Source: Brevibacillus antibioticus (GTDB lineage: Bacteria > Bacillota > Bacilli > Brevibacillales > Brevibacillaceae). Taken from it: a stretch of DNA of 64,000 nt. A model generated the notes under the pieces. The model did no database searches and was not told the DNA's origin. It worked only from the letters and a program-made list of their open reading frames with translations. Of the stretch, positions 24,036 through 33,114 are shown in pieces. Position numbers and translations under genes: made by a program. The DNA lies in assembly GCF_005217615.1 (NCBI RefSeq), contig NZ_SZNK01000001.1, forward strand, positions 3,864,001 to 3,928,000. The letters run 5' to 3'. Position 1 is the first letter of the stretch, and each line of letters begins with the position of its first letter.

Positions 24036-25274
24036 ATGGATTCTCCTTCATCTTTATGGAAAAATGGGTCGTTTCTCAAGCTATGGCTAGCACAATTGAT
24101 GGCCAACATTGGAGATCAGTGCTACAGCTTTGCCTTGCTCTGGTATTTGCTTCAAGCAACGAAATCAGGGACGGTGCTCAGTCTCCTCGCCATTCCGGAG
24201 ATGGTTGCTGGCCTGCTGTTTTTCCTCATTAGTGGCGTACTTGCGGACCGATACAGTCCACGCCTGCTTATGGTTGTAGCTGTCCTCTCACGAATTGCCG
24301 TGGTGATCGTCGTTGGCTTCCTTACAGTGATGGGAATCGAGCAGTTTTCGTATTTTCTTATAGCCCAATTTGGGTTAGGATTGTTCTCCAGTCTGTTCCA
24401 ACCAGCCCGGACTGTGGCGATCAAATCAGCAGTTCCCGTGGATCAGCTAGGACAGGCAAACGCCATTCTGGATACAACCATGCGAACAGTTCGAATTATT
24501 GCGCCAATGACAATCGGGCTTGTCGCCTCTTTCTTGCCACTTTCCACCTTGTTTTTTATCAACGCAGGCAGCTATCTCATCTCGGTATTCTTTCTTCAAG
24601 CACTTCGCCTCTCTATGACTGATCATTTCCCTGTCAAAATGACACCTCGCCAGTACATCCGAGATATTACCTCAGGGGTACAAGAATTGAAACGAAATCG
24701 AACATTGCTGTTGGTTCTACTCTTTGGCAACATGGGCTTTCTCATTTGGCAGGTCACGTATACGGTGGGCTACCCCTTTTTAGCCGAACGCATGCAACAA
24801 GGCAACGGAAGTATATTAGCCATCCTGTTTGGTTTTTATGGAATCGGAAATTTGCTGGGGAGTCTGTACATGACCGGGACGAATTCTACTCGCTATTTGT
24901 TTCTCATTTTAATCGGATGGTCTTTTCAGGCATGCGGGTCCTTTTTACTTATGATGGGAGGGAGTGCTTCCTGGACTGCTTTCCTCGGAGCTGCCGTCTC
25001 AGGAATAGGGGGACCGCTCATCGGCATTCCTACCGTGACGGCGATTCAAATGAAAGCATCCAGCAACAGTACAGGCAAGATATTCGCAATCAATTTGCTT
25101 GTGCTCACCTTCTTTTCGACGTTGTCCAGCAGCCTCGGTGCACTGTGGATGGGCAAATGGCCCGTCGAGCAGCTTTTCCTCGTCAGTGGACTATTCCTCG
25201 CTGCCATGAGCTTCGCAGGCTTCCTGATTGAAAAACGAAAAGCAACGGAACATCACCAATCCTCATCTGTATAA
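24036..25274 (+). CDS. MFS exporter (MefA/MFS_3-like)
   Basis: 412 residues, about 12 membrane segments, opening with FLKLWLAQLMANIGDQCYSF and carrying SGVLADRYSPRLLM as motif A. This is the macrolide/enterobactin-exporter-like branch, distinct from the preceding DHA1-type protein. SD GGAGAGGG upstream. It follows the previous MFS gene by 79 bp on the same strand without an obvious terminator between them, so co-transcription is possible. Confidence 0.88.
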   Translation: MDSPSSLWKNGSFLKLWLAQLMANIGDQCYSFALLWYLLQATKSGTVLSLLAIPEMVAGLLFFLISGVLADRYSPRLLMVVAVLSRIAVVIVVGFLTVMGIEQFSYFLIAQFGLGLFSSLFQPARTVAIKSAVPVDQLGQANAILDTTMRTVRIIAPMTIGLVASFLPLSTLFFINAGSYLISVFFLQALRLSMTDHFPVKMTPRQYIRDITSGVQELKRNRTLLLVLLFGNMGFLIWQVTYTVGYPFLAERMQQGNGSILAILFGFYGIGNLLGSLYMTGTNSTRYLFLILIGWSFQACGSFLLMMGGSASWTAFLGAAVSGIGGPLIGIPTVTAIQMKASSNSTGKIFAINLLVLTFFSTLSSSLGALWMGKWPVEQLFLVSGLFLAAMSFAGFLIEKRKATEHHQSSSV

Positions 25275-25292
25275 GTAGCTTTTTTCATACCA

Positions 25293-25340
25293 AAAAATCC
25301 GGTTTTTCCTCCTTCAAGGAATCACCGGATTTTTGTTTTA
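25293..25340. terminator. Bidirectional terminator between convergent genes
   Basis: AAAAATCCGG and CCGGATTTTT form the stem; T-runs follow on both strands (TTTTTGTTTT on plus, TTTTTTGG on minus). It overlaps the last codon of the minus-strand deiminase gene. Confidence 0.8.
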
Positions 25341-26477
25341 CTGCATTTCAACTGGCTGTTGTTGTGTCACACAATGAATCATCCCACCATGTTTATAAAG
25401 CTCTCTGACATCAATGCCAATCACTTTACGATCAGGGTATAGCTTTTGGATGATCTCGTTTGCGATTTTGTCATTCGGATCATGATAATTCGGCACTAGG
25501 ACAACGGTATTCCCAATATAGAAATTCACATAGGAGCCTTTGTATCCCAAGTCCTTTCCATTCTCTAAAATGACATTGTGCTTACTGATTGGTAAATTCA
25601 CGTACTTATACGGCTTGCCCAAGGCATTCTTCGCCTTCAGCAAAGTTTGGATATCCTTATTCGGGACACCCCATTCCTCTAGATCCTCTTCCTTCATCGT
25701 AATAATTGTTGATTGATCATAAAATTTGGCAAAGCCGTCAATATGAAAATCTGTAATATCCAAGCCTGGTACACCATCTAGCCAAATAAAATTCGTCGCC
25801 CCAAGATTTTCTTTCATATACTTCTCAACATCTGCTTCTGAAAATTTGGGATTTCTATTTTTATTCGTGACAGCACTGCGTGTCGATAAAAAAGTACCAT
25901 TCCCGTCCAGTTCAAACGCTCCACCTTCAAGTACAAGCGCATTCAAATCAATTCGTTCGATTCCTGATTGCTTGCTTAGCTTGCTTGAAAGTAATGCATC
26001 TTTATTATACGGTGTTTTCTTTCCCCATCCATTAAATCCCCAGTCCATCATTTTCAAGTTCTTATCCTTGTCGTATACAAAGATCGGTGCAGTGTCTCTT
26101 GACCATACATCGTCCGTAGGAGCAATATAGAAGTCGATTTTATCCATATGGATACCTTCATCGTACAGAAGATCATAAATATAGTCCTTTTCGTATTTAT
26201 CATAAGCGACAATATGGACATTTTCCCCTTCACTTAAGGCAGCTGTCATCTCGATCCAAATGGACTCAACCTCTTCTTGATAACCTTTCCCATAGGTAAA
26301 GTTATGCGGCCATACTAACCACGTACCTTCATGTTTGCTTTTTTCATCCGGCATGGTGTATTTACCTACGTATTGTTTTTTCATATTTTGACTCTCCTCT
26401 GCCTTACTTGGCATACAACCCATTAAGATCCCAGCTGTTAAGACAACCCCTGAGCACAGTACCATTATCTTCTTCAT
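25338..26477 (-). CDS. Agmatine deiminase-like lipoprotein (PAD_porph family)
   Basis: 379 residues. Signal peptide with lipobox (VLTAGILMGC) anchors it outside the cell. The guanidine-modifying domain keeps the agmatine deiminase landmarks: EGTWLVWPHN, DDVWSRDTAPIFV, LEGGAFELDGNGT, and catalytic Cys369 in GGMIHCVTQQQP. Known agmatine deiminases (AguA) are cytoplasmic; a lipoprotein form is less common and points to an extracellular guanidino substrate. It is preceded by a MerR-type promoter directly after a merR-family gene. Confidence 0.88.
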   Translation of the reverse strand: MKKIMVLCSGVVLTAGILMGCMPSKAEESQNMKKQYVGKYTMPDEKSKHEGTWLVWPHNFTYGKGYQEEVESIWIEMTAALSEGENVHIVAYDKYEKDYIYDLLYDEGIHMDKIDFYIAPTDDVWSRDTAPIFVYDKDKNLKMMDWGFNGWGKKTPYNKDALLSSKLSKQSGIERIDLNALVLEGGAFELDGNGTFLSTRSAVTNKNRNPKFSEADVEKYMKENLGATNFIWLDGVPGLDITDFHIDGFAKFYDQSTIITMKEEDLEEWGVPNKDIQTLLKAKNALGKPYKYVNLPISKHNVILENGKDLGYKGSYVNFYIGNTVVLVPNYHDPNDKIANEIIQKLYPDRKVIGIDVRELYKHGGMIHCVTQQQPVEMQ

Positions 26478-26518
26478 TTCATAATCTCCTTATGTTCTGG
26501 TAGCGTTCCCGCAGAAGT

Positions 26519-26549
26519 AGAATAAGCCTTGACATAGTGTCAAGGTCAA
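26519..26549 (-). promoter_or_regulatory. MerR-type promoter and operator of the deiminase lipoprotein gene
   Basis: Minus strand: TTGACC (-35), exactly 19-bp spacer, TATTCT (-10). The long spacer contains a perfect dyad CCTTGACA-cta-TGTCAAGG (26527-26545). The 19-bp spacer with a central dyad is the signature of promoters activated by MerR-family proteins. Confidence 0.85.
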
Positions 26550-26553
26550 GCAA

Positions 26554-27381
26554 TTATTGTCTAGCTTTTTTCATGATAGGAACACTAATCTGTGTCACAT
26601 ACTCTTCCATAGGGCAATCACATTCTGTGCCTTTCAAGTAGGTTTCGTAAGGCAGACCATCCAGACGGTAGCCGTTGTTATCTGCCCACTCTTCAAGCGC
26701 CATATGCGCGTATCCGATATCGTCATAACTTCCGAAATGCAAAGTAGTAGCAACAAACTGCTCGGGGAGCTGTTTGATTTGCCATTCGATTGATGTATCG
26801 CAGCCGTCCTCATGAATGATCGGGATCATCAACTCAATATTACTGTTTTCAGGGTTGAATTCTTCATCTAAAAACAAGACAGACGGAGCACCAAGTAACT
26901 GAATATGATTTTCTTCCGCCTTCTCGTATAGAGAATCAATGTACTTGTCCATGTCCGCAATATGAATTTGCAAGCTTTGACTGATGATACTTACTTCATT
27001 TCTCATTCCGAGCAATATATCGTACATTCTTCTCTTTCCTCGAATGATATCTTCCTTTTTTTCAATCATCTCCTGCATTTCTGCAATGATTTGTCTATAA
27101 CGATTCACCTCATTGGACAATTCATTTATTTTCGAGTGGATGAATTCGATAAAAAATTTCCTGTCTGATGTCTGAAGAATCGTCTTAATCTCCGGCAGAG
27201 AAAATCTATATTCTTTCAGCTTATTAATGAGTAATGCGGTTTCTAATTGACTTTTTTCATAGTATCTGTACCCATTCGTTTCATCGACATGCAAGGGCTT
27301 CAAAAGTTCTTCCTTGTCATAGTGTCGCAACATGCGCGGACTCATTTTACAAAGCTGAGAAAATCTGCTAATTGTGTACAT
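26554..27381 (-). CDS. MerR-family activator with GyrI-like effector domain
   Basis: 275 residues: MerR HTH (about 1-70, YTISRFSQLCKMSPRMLRHY and ETNGYRYYEKSQL), a long dimerisation helix (about 75-120) and a GyrI/BmrR-like ligand domain (about 120-275, ending VTQISVPIMKK). Such effector domains bind small, often cationic ligands. Excellent SD AAAGGAG. It lies just upstream of the deiminase gene with a MerR promoter between them, so it very likely activates that gene when it binds an inducer. Confidence 0.92.
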   Translation of the reverse strand: MYTISRFSQLCKMSPRMLRHYDKEELLKPLHVDETNGYRYYEKSQLETALLINKLKEYRFSLPEIKTILQTSDRKFFIEFIHSKINELSNEVNRYRQIIAEMQEMIEKKEDIIRGKRRMYDILLGMRNEVSIISQSLQIHIADMDKYIDSLYEKAEENHIQLLGAPSVLFLDEEFNPENSNIELMIPIIHEDGCDTSIEWQIKQLPEQFVATTLHFGSYDDIGYAHMALEEWADNNGYRLDGLPYETYLKGTECDCPMEEYVTQISVPIMKKARQ

Positions 27382-27508
27382 ATGTCTCCTTTCGTTTGTG
27401 TAAGGTAAATGATTCGATCGTATATCCGCTTCATCAGAAGCTATTGTATCATTCCGTATCGAAGCGCTGCTGATGCATGCACTCGATATTTTCTCGTTAT
27501 TTTAAACG

Positions 27509-27765
27509 ATCATCGTCGCAGAATACGAAGGGAACGTGATCGGATATTGCAAAAGGTGTCGGCACTACCTTGATGAGTGTAATTCTGGAGTGTGCCAGAC
27601 AGCTCGAATACCACACGATCGTGAGCGGAATCGTAGGCGGAAATGACGCCAGCGTGGAAGCTGCACGAGAAGTTCGATTTTATATTGGCAGGGAAGTTTC
27701 AAGAGGTGGGATTTAAATTCCGAGAGTGGCACGACGTTCATTTTTATCAATGGATGGTCAAATAA
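27509..27765 (+). pseudogene. Decayed GNAT acetyltransferase gene (Pat/phosphinothricin acetyltransferase-like)
   Basis: Three pieces of one GNAT gene lie in different frames. IIVAEYEGNVIGYCK (from 27509) is the beta4 strand; after a deletion of about 50 codons that removed the acetyl-CoA loop comes GVGTTLMSVILECARQLEYH and IVSGIVGGNDASV; then a frameshift near 27650 leads to KLHEKFDFILAGKFQEVGFK and EWHDVHFYQWMVK ending at TAA 27765. The last part is the characteristic tail of the Pat family. The gene is plainly dead. No N-terminus is detectable in 27382-27508. Confidence 0.8.
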
Positions 27766-27776
27766 CAGTATGCGAA

Positions 27777-27812
27777 AAGCCGACACCCCTTTTCACAAGG
27801 AAGTGTCGGCTT
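27777..27812 (+). terminator. Terminator-like stem after the dead GNAT gene
   Basis: AAGCCGACAC and GTGTCGGCTT, perfect 10-bp arms around a 16-nt loop; the T-run is poor (ATTTGTTG). Probably the relic terminator of the pseudogene. Confidence 0.6.
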
Positions 27813-27989
27813 ATTTGTTGTGTTAGAAGCGAATACCTAAAAGTGGCACATCTTAAGCCAGGGTCTAATCCCTTAGCCCTTATGATATTAGTGTAACCGA
27901 CGGATGATTATAAGTCTATATCTTTTTGAAAATTTGCACTAAAGTAGGTGTACCTGGCCAGGGAATCAAAAACAGGAGGTAAACCTGCT

Positions 27990-29243
27990 GTGCAATGGCT
28001 GTCATGGGATCTGAACCTGAAGACCAGATTGATCGGCGAGACGCTTTTCAACCTATTGTTTTGGATGTACTTTCCCTTTCTTACCCTCCACTTTAGTGAT
28101 ACCTTTGGCAAAAATGTTGCCGGGTTACTCATGACAGTGCCACCGATTATGAGTATGGTCGGCAATCTTTTTGGCGGCTATTTGGCTGATCGATTTGGTC
28201 GTCGATATGTCATGCTGTCAGGAGCGTTTTTGCAGGCAGGCATGTTTGTGCTGTTTGCCTTCTCCCTCTCTTCTTGGATCGATTATCTTGCGTTTATTGG
28301 AATCGGGCTTGGCAAAGCGGTATACAGCCCGGCGAGTTCTGCGATGGTTGCTGATCTGACCTCCGAAAAAGACAGACGCAGAATCTTCGCTACCTTCGTT
28401 ACAGCCATGAACATTGGCGCCGTATTGGGACCCGCTCTGGGGGCCATCTTTTTCTTTCAATACCGCAGTGGGCTGCTGTGGACGTGTGCGCTTGTCACTC
28501 TTTTGTATTCGATTGCAATCTGGAGCAATGTGAGAGAGACACTGCCACAGTCCGTAAAAAGCTCTGTCGCCTCCATCCATTTCCCTTCCGTTATAAAGGA
28601 GCAATGGCAGAGCTACACCGTCATTCTACGCGACAAAGCCTTCGCCATCTATATTTTCGCAGGCATGCTGATAACGATCGCAATCGTGCAGCTCGATTTA
28701 TTTTTGGCGGTCTATGTAAAAGAGTTCGTCCCAGCGCAGACGCTGCTTTCGTGGAATGTCTGGTCGCTCTCGCTTAGCAATACGGAGATTTTCGGATGGA
28801 TGCTGGGAATAAGCGGCCTTCTGTTTGTTCTGTGCGCCCTACCTGTTACCAAATGGTTTGAGAGCTGGAGCGACCGGAATGTCTTCCTCTTGTCCTCTTT
28901 GCTATTTGGTATGGGCATGTTTTTGGTGGGATTCACGACGAATGCCTGGTTGTTGTTCGGTTGCGTGGTCGTCTTTACAGTAGGGGAAGTGATGCGAACT
29001 CCGGTCGAGCAGAGCTTCGTTAGCAAATACGCACCAGAACATGCACGCGGACAGTACATGGGTGCCGCTAACCTGCAGTACTCGCTCGGCCGCTTCCTCG
29101 CTCCCGTAACCGTCATTCTTTCCGAGTGGATCATGCCTATTGGTGTTTTCACGTTCATCTTGCTATGCTCTCTGTTGAGTGCCGTTCTTTACATGAAGCT
29201 ATTCCAAATCGTGCAGAAACGCGAGTCAGTTCATTACGGATAA
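27990..29243 (+). CDS. MFS transporter
   Basis: 417 residues, about 12 membrane segments, motif A GGYLADRFGRRYVML after TM2. Start GTG at 27990, ten nucleotides after AGGAGG (27974-27979); the ORF continues 14 codons upstream but without an SD. Central cytoplasmic loop around residues 190-220. Probably an exporter; substrate unknown. Single-gene unit. Confidence 0.87.
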   Translation: MQWLSWDLNLKTRLIGETLFNLLFWMYFPFLTLHFSDTFGKNVAGLLMTVPPIMSMVGNLFGGYLADRFGRRYVMLSGAFLQAGMFVLFAFSLSSWIDYLAFIGIGLGKAVYSPASSAMVADLTSEKDRRRIFATFVTAMNIGAVLGPALGAIFFFQYRSGLLWTCALVTLLYSIAIWSNVRETLPQSVKSSVASIHFPSVIKEQWQSYTVILRDKAFAIYIFAGMLITIAIVQLDLFLAVYVKEFVPAQTLLSWNVWSLSLSNTEIFGWMLGISGLLFVLCALPVTKWFESWSDRNVFLLSSLLFGMGMFLVGFTTNAWLLFGCVVVFTVGEVMRTPVEQSFVSKYAPEHARGQYMGAANLQYSLGRFLAPVTVILSEWIMPIGVFTFILLCSLLSAVLYMKLFQIVQKRESVHYG

Positions 29244-29256
29244 GCTATAGCTGAAA

Positions 29257-29302
29257 ACAAAAAGTGGTTGAGCAGCGATACCCTCCTGCCAACCACTATT
29301 TT
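29257..29302 (-). terminator. Terminator shared by convergent genes (mainly minus)
   Basis: AGTGGTTG (29263-29270) pairs with CAACCACT (29290-29297); TTTTTG follows on the minus strand, ATTTTC on the plus. Confidence 0.75.
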
Positions 29303-29311
29303 CGTTCAAGA

Positions 29312-29875
29312 TTATAATTTTTTCGGAGCTTCTAATTTCACGGGGTCAACCATTACTTTTATTTGTGCTGGCGTTCCTTCGATCGTTACTTTCACACCGG
29401 AAACAACCAGTTCTTTTGGCGTTTTTGCAACGTTGGTAACTGCAATGAACTGCTCCAACTCCGGAGTCCAGGTAAGTCCAGTAGCTTGGATCATCGCCTT
29501 CACTGTATGAACGTCTGGGACCCCTTCATACATGATCCCATCGATTGTTTTTTGATCACTGCTCAGCATAACGCTTACCCATATCGCTTTTTCGTTTGCC
29601 GAATTTTCTTTTTTTGGATAATAAAAGCGGTAGTAATTCGTTTGCTTGTCTAGCTCCAGCTGAAAAGGAAGGGTATGTATTCCTTTCACAGCTAAATCTT
29701 CTTTGATTTTGTTGTAATGACTCAGGTAGGTGTCTGTTGTCATCTCTTTAAACGAGGTAGCAGAATGAGAGATGTTGTTATCAATTGCAGTCGTCTGGTT
29801 AGACATTCCGAGTATGGCAAGACCAGCGGCTACGACTATGGCTACTACTGCGATGGAAGCTACAAACTTTTTCAA
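29312..29875 (-). CDS. Exported or membrane-anchored protein of unknown function
   Basis: 187 residues. N-terminal hydrophobic segment (KKFVASIAVVAIVVAAGLAI) acts as signal anchor; the rest, about 160 residues, is soluble and presumably outside the membrane. No known domain recognised. Start TTG at 29875 overlaps the stop of the YbaK gene (TTGA) and is preceded by GAAGGGG, so it is the last gene of the NadK-MOSC-YbaK unit by translational coupling. Confidence 0.75.
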   Translation of the reverse strand: MKKFVASIAVVAIVVAAGLAILGMSNQTTAIDNNISHSATSFKEMTTDTYLSHYNKIKEDLAVKGIHTLPFQLELDKQTNYYRFYYPKKENSANEKAIWVSVMLSSDQKTIDGIMYEGVPDVHTVKAMIQATGLTWTPELEQFIAVTNVAKTPKELVVSGVKVTIEGTPAQIKVMVDPVKLEAPKKL

Positions 29876-30360
29876 GATACATCCCCTTCTGGTGAAGCCG
29901 CATTGATTTCCTTCGCTCCTGTCATCTCCAACAAGGCCTCATAAGTGACTGGCAAAAGTGATTCCGCAATGCCAGCAGCCGTATAAACGACCGAGAAACG
30001 CTTCAAGGAGCGATCCACATAGACAGGCACTTCCTCCTGCAAAGCAAACGGACAAACTGCTCCGACACGGAAGCCTGTCATTTTTTCTACCTCTTCCGGC
30101 GTTGCCATCTTTGGCTTTCCTTGTCCAAATGCTGCCTTCACTTGCTTGGGATGGACACGTACATCGCCTGCTGCAACAAACAAGGCGAACTGCTCATCCA
30201 CCCGAAACAAGATCGACTTTGCGATTTGGCCGATCTCGACACCTAATGCCTGTGCAGCGACCTCGGACGTAGGCAACGGCTGTTCAAACAAAATCGGCTC
30301 GATGCTCGAATCATAGCGTTGTACGTAGCTGCGAACCTTTTCCAAAGGGCTTGCGATCAT
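29872..30360 (-). CDS. YbaK/EbsC-type aminoacyl-tRNA deacylase
   Basis: 162 residues. The YbaK fold keeps the early LFEQPLPTSEVAAQALGVEIGQIAKSILF-type region, the AAGDVRVHPKQVKAAFGQGK segment and the GAVCPFALQE loop seen in Cys-tRNA(Pro) and related trans-editing enzymes. They remove wrongly attached amino acids from tRNA(Pro). The start ATG overlaps the MOSC gene stop (ATGA). Confidence 0.88.
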   Translation of the reverse strand: MIASPLEKVRSYVQRYDSSIEPILFEQPLPTSEVAAQALGVEIGQIAKSILFRVDEQFALFVAAGDVRVHPKQVKAAFGQGKPKMATPEEVEKMTGFRVGAVCPFALQEEVPVYVDRSLKRFSVVYTAAGIAESLLPVTYEALLEMTGAKEINAASPEGDVS

Positions 30361-31094
30361 TCCCCGTCACTCTCCCTCTCCACTAAAAAAACGTCATCGC
30401 CTTGTGACACACTGCCCGTCGTGACAACTGAAGCATAAACACCGAAGTGATTGTTGTGACGCTTGACGCATGCCTTCAATACAGCAGGAGTCATCGCCAA
30501 CGTTTCTGGGTCGATATTGACATATACACAGCGCTCGCAGTGCTTGTTGACTTGCAAGGTCACATCATTGATTTTGATCTGTTTGCCCAGCCATTTGTCT
30601 TCCGCAAACGGCTCATCATCTTCCAGGACAACGACCAAATTCCCCCGAAAGCGTCGTGGATCTACCTGTTCTGCGCCAATCTGCCGCGCGATCTCTTTAA
30701 GAGATGCATCCGTGACCAACAGAATGTGGTCTTCCCAGTTCACGCCGCCTTCTTGCGGACTACTAATCATCGGTGTAATGGAGCGTTTCGCAGTCTCCGC
30801 GACATGGGCAAATAAAGCTTCATCCCACGTATGTACACTGCCATCTCGGGCTTCTATCCGAATTGGCGGATACGCTTCTTTTCCTGTCCCTTCGCTCATG
30901 CTGGCGTGATACCCGATAAGAGCGGGTACAACATCCGCACTCAGATACTTCCCTTGACGAGCATTATCCCTAAAATAATAGGCACGGTCTCCATACAAGC
31001 CAAATTCATCGATCGTACTTGATGATAGCTCTTCCCCCCGCATTCCTTTGACAGGATGACGGAAAATGGTCTGTAGTGTTCCTACTTTTTTCAT
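30357..31094 (-). CDS. MOSC-domain protein (MOSC_N plus MOSC)
   Basis: 245 residues. An N-terminal MOSC_N beta-barrel (about 1-115, TIFRHPVKGMRGEELSSSTI) precedes the MOSC domain, in which a conserved Cys-containing loop HCERCVYVNIDPETL probably ligates molybdenum or binds sulfur. Relatives (YiiM, YcbX, mARC) reduce N-hydroxylated compounds or carry sulfur. SD GGAGGGG. Second gene of the NadK operon, starting 25 bp after nadK. Confidence 0.88.
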   Translation of the reverse strand: MKKVGTLQTIFRHPVKGMRGEELSSSTIDEFGLYGDRAYYFRDNARQGKYLSADVVPALIGYHASMSEGTGKEAYPPIRIEARDGSVHTWDEALFAHVAETAKRSITPMISSPQEGGVNWEDHILLVTDASLKEIARQIGAEQVDPRRFRGNLVVVLEDDEPFAEDKWLGKQIKINDVTLQVNKHCERCVYVNIDPETLAMTPAVLKACVKRHNNHFGVYASVVTTGSVSQGDDVFLVERESDGE

Positions 31095-31119
31095 TTGGTG
31101 CCCCTCCCCAACGCTTTCT

Positions 31120-31917
31120 CTATCCGGATATAAACGAATTGCGAACCCGCCCCCAAAACGTCAGTCGCTTGTAGCGAGCGAATTTCACTTTGTCAGGTCC
31201 CACTCGGCAACGAATGGAACACACATCTTTCCATACTGCCTGCTCGCGGTCCAAGCCGATCATAATCTCAGGATTCATGACAATCAGCTCTATTTCATGG
31301 TGCTTCGGCAATACAAGTGAGCTGTTGATCGTCCGATACGCTTGGTTATTGATCGAAGCGATCTCGGACAACTGAATCGCCTCAATGGACGGATGAACAA
31401 TCGCTCCATCCACCGCCTTGTTGTAGGCTGTACTTCCTGACGGTGATGAAACGATCAAGCCGTCACCGCGAAACGTCTCCAGCTCTTCGCCATTTATATA
31501 GACGCATGACACCAAGGTAGACAAATTCGCGTTACGCAAAACCATTTCATTCAACGCCCACTTTTCGTACTGCTTTCCATCTCTTGTACTGATCCTGCAT
31601 TGAACCGTCGGGTATTCAGCGATCAGAGGCTCATCGTTCATCAAACGCTCAACGAATTCGTCCAGCTCCTCGGGTCGCCAGTCCGCATAGAAGCCGAGAT
31701 GGCCCGTATGAATCCCCACATAGGACGGCTCGATCCCGTATTGATGTACGGCCTCCAAAAGTGTCCCATCTCCCCCGATGGACAACACCATATCCGGTTG
31801 TTCAGCCGGTCCCTTGACGAAGGTAAACGGGCTATTGGCTGCTTGCAGCTTTTCTTTCAAGGCTTGTTCCACTTCTCGTGTATAATCATCATTTCGCAGT
31901 ACAGTCGCAATCTTCAT
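31120..31917 (-). CDS. nadK: NAD kinase
   Basis: 265 residues. Signature GGDGT (residues 48-52), NE in WALNEMVL, and GDGLIVSSPSGSTAYN of the second domain. It phosphorylates NAD+ to NADP+ with ATP or polyphosphate. Bacilli carry two such enzymes; this is one of the short (about 265 aa) type. First gene of an operon with MOSC, YbaK and an exported protein. Confidence 0.94.
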   Translation of the reverse strand: MKIATVLRNDDYTREVEQALKEKLQAANSPFTFVKGPAEQPDMVLSIGGDGTLLEAVHQYGIEPSYVGIHTGHLGFYADWRPEELDEFVERLMNDEPLIAEYPTVQCRISTRDGKQYEKWALNEMVLRNANLSTLVSCVYINGEELETFRGDGLIVSSPSGSTAYNKAVDGAIVHPSIEAIQLSEIASINNQAYRTINSSLVLPKHHEIELIVMNPEIMIGLDREQAVWKDVCSIRCRVGPDKVKFARYKRLTFWGRVRNSFISG

Positions 31918-32019
31918 GCTGGTCTGCCCTCACTTTTATCCTTACAAGCGGTCTTGCACGCTCTATTGTTTGTCTTCACTATACCATAGGAAAAATCGAC
32001 TTGCATAAAATCCCACTTG

Positions 32020-32469
32020 TCACCAGCGGTCACTATGAAAGGACTGCTTGCGAAATTGAGATAAACGCCTCTCTGTAGCTGGTGATATTTCCTGAGGAAG
32101 CTCATCCCAAGCAAAAAAGCGCATTTCCGCTACTTCTTTGTCATCCTTATGCAAATCTTGGTCAGGTGTGAGGTCGACATGATACAAGGCAATGTGGTCT
32201 CGTTTCCCTTCCCGCTCACTGTAAAAAAGATGGCAGAGGGTAAGTCCGTCCGCTCGTATTCCACACTCCTCCCACAACTCCCTGCGAGCAGCATCCCCAA
32301 ACGACTCTCCTCGCTCCACTCCTCCTCCCGGCAAATACCAGCCATGGACATACGTATGCCGAATTAACAAGACTCCCTTTTCTTCATTCGTAACAATGAC
32401 ACGCACACCCAAGGTGAGAGGCTTGCGGATTTTCCAATACCATTTCGCCACTGCATGGTACCAAGCCAT
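32020..32469 (-). CDS. NUDIX hydrolase
   Basis: 149 residues. Complete Nudix box: GGGVERGESFGDAARRELWE then ECGI, i.e. GX5EX7REUXEEXGU. Cleaves a nucleoside diphosphate linked to another moiety; substrate not predictable. N-terminal amphipathic YHAVAKWYWKIRKPLT is shared with other Bacillus NUDIX proteins. Located just upstream of nadK on the same strand with a 102-bp gap. Confidence 0.9.
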   Translation of the reverse strand: MAWYHAVAKWYWKIRKPLTLGVRVIVTNEEKGVLLIRHTYVHGWYLPGGGVERGESFGDAARRELWEECGIRADGLTLCHLFYSEREGKRDHIALYHVDLTPDQDLHKDDKEVAEMRFFAWDELPQEISPATERRLSQFRKQSFHSDRW

Positions 32470-32536
32470 ATTTCCACCTCACTTTTTCCATGTGCTACCA
32501 TTCTTTGGCCACCTATATTTTCCCTGCCATGAATAA

Positions 32537-32565
32537 GAAAAAAACAGGCCTATCTACGGCCTGTC
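32537..32565 (-). terminator. Rho-independent terminator of the yugN-like gene
   Basis: Minus strand ACAGGCC, loop GTAGATA, GGCCTGT, seven T. It directly abuts the stop codon. Confidence 0.85.
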
Positions 32566-32964
32566 TCACGCGAGGCGATTCTCCAGCTCTTTTACAATTG
32601 CCTCTGCTTTTCGAATCCATCTCGAATCAATCTGCGCGTCCTTGTCTACCGGCTCTTGAAACTGATTCATCAAGCCCGAAGCGAGCGCCTCCGTGTAGCC
32701 GATATCTTCTTCTACCCCAGTCTGGTACACATGCCTGATCACAAACGGTCGCCCCAGTTCCAGCCATGCATCCGGGCTATCGAGCTCGCCTTGCAATACT
32801 TTTACAGGCAAGCGCAAATAGACCATGTTTTTATCATCCAGCGCCCGGTCGAAGTACCCTTGCTCATAATCCCAGTTGGATAATGTAAAATGCGGCTGAA
32901 GCGATTCACGAAAATAGCCAAATGTCGCCCGGGTGCCTGGCAAGCTACTGTTTATTTGTTTCAT
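32566..32964 (-). CDS. YugN-like family protein
   Basis: 132 residues, the same length as B. subtilis YugN and with its general pattern (WDYEQGYFDRALDD, MVYLRLPVKVLQGELD, GYTEALASGLMNQFQEP). YugN proteins have no known function, but in Bacillus the gene lies close to pgi, as it does here (pgi at 35.9-37.5 kb). Own terminator. Assigned by pattern resemblance only. Confidence 0.78.
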   Translation of the reverse strand: MKQINSSLPGTRATFGYFRESLQPHFTLSNWDYEQGYFDRALDDKNMVYLRLPVKVLQGELDSPDAWLELGRPFVIRHVYQTGVEEDIGYTEALASGLMNQFQEPVDKDAQIDSRWIRKAEAIVKELENRLA

Positions 32965-33114
32965 CGTTAATCCCTGCCTTTCTTATCCTGCGAGAAACGT
33001 CCACCGTTTTGTTCGTAGTGTGTGACAAAAGGCGAGGTTGTACTCTCACATCTACAAAAAGCAGCAAGCCTCCTAAGCCTTAATGGCCTTGAGAGGCTTG
33101 TAACTTCCCCACCA

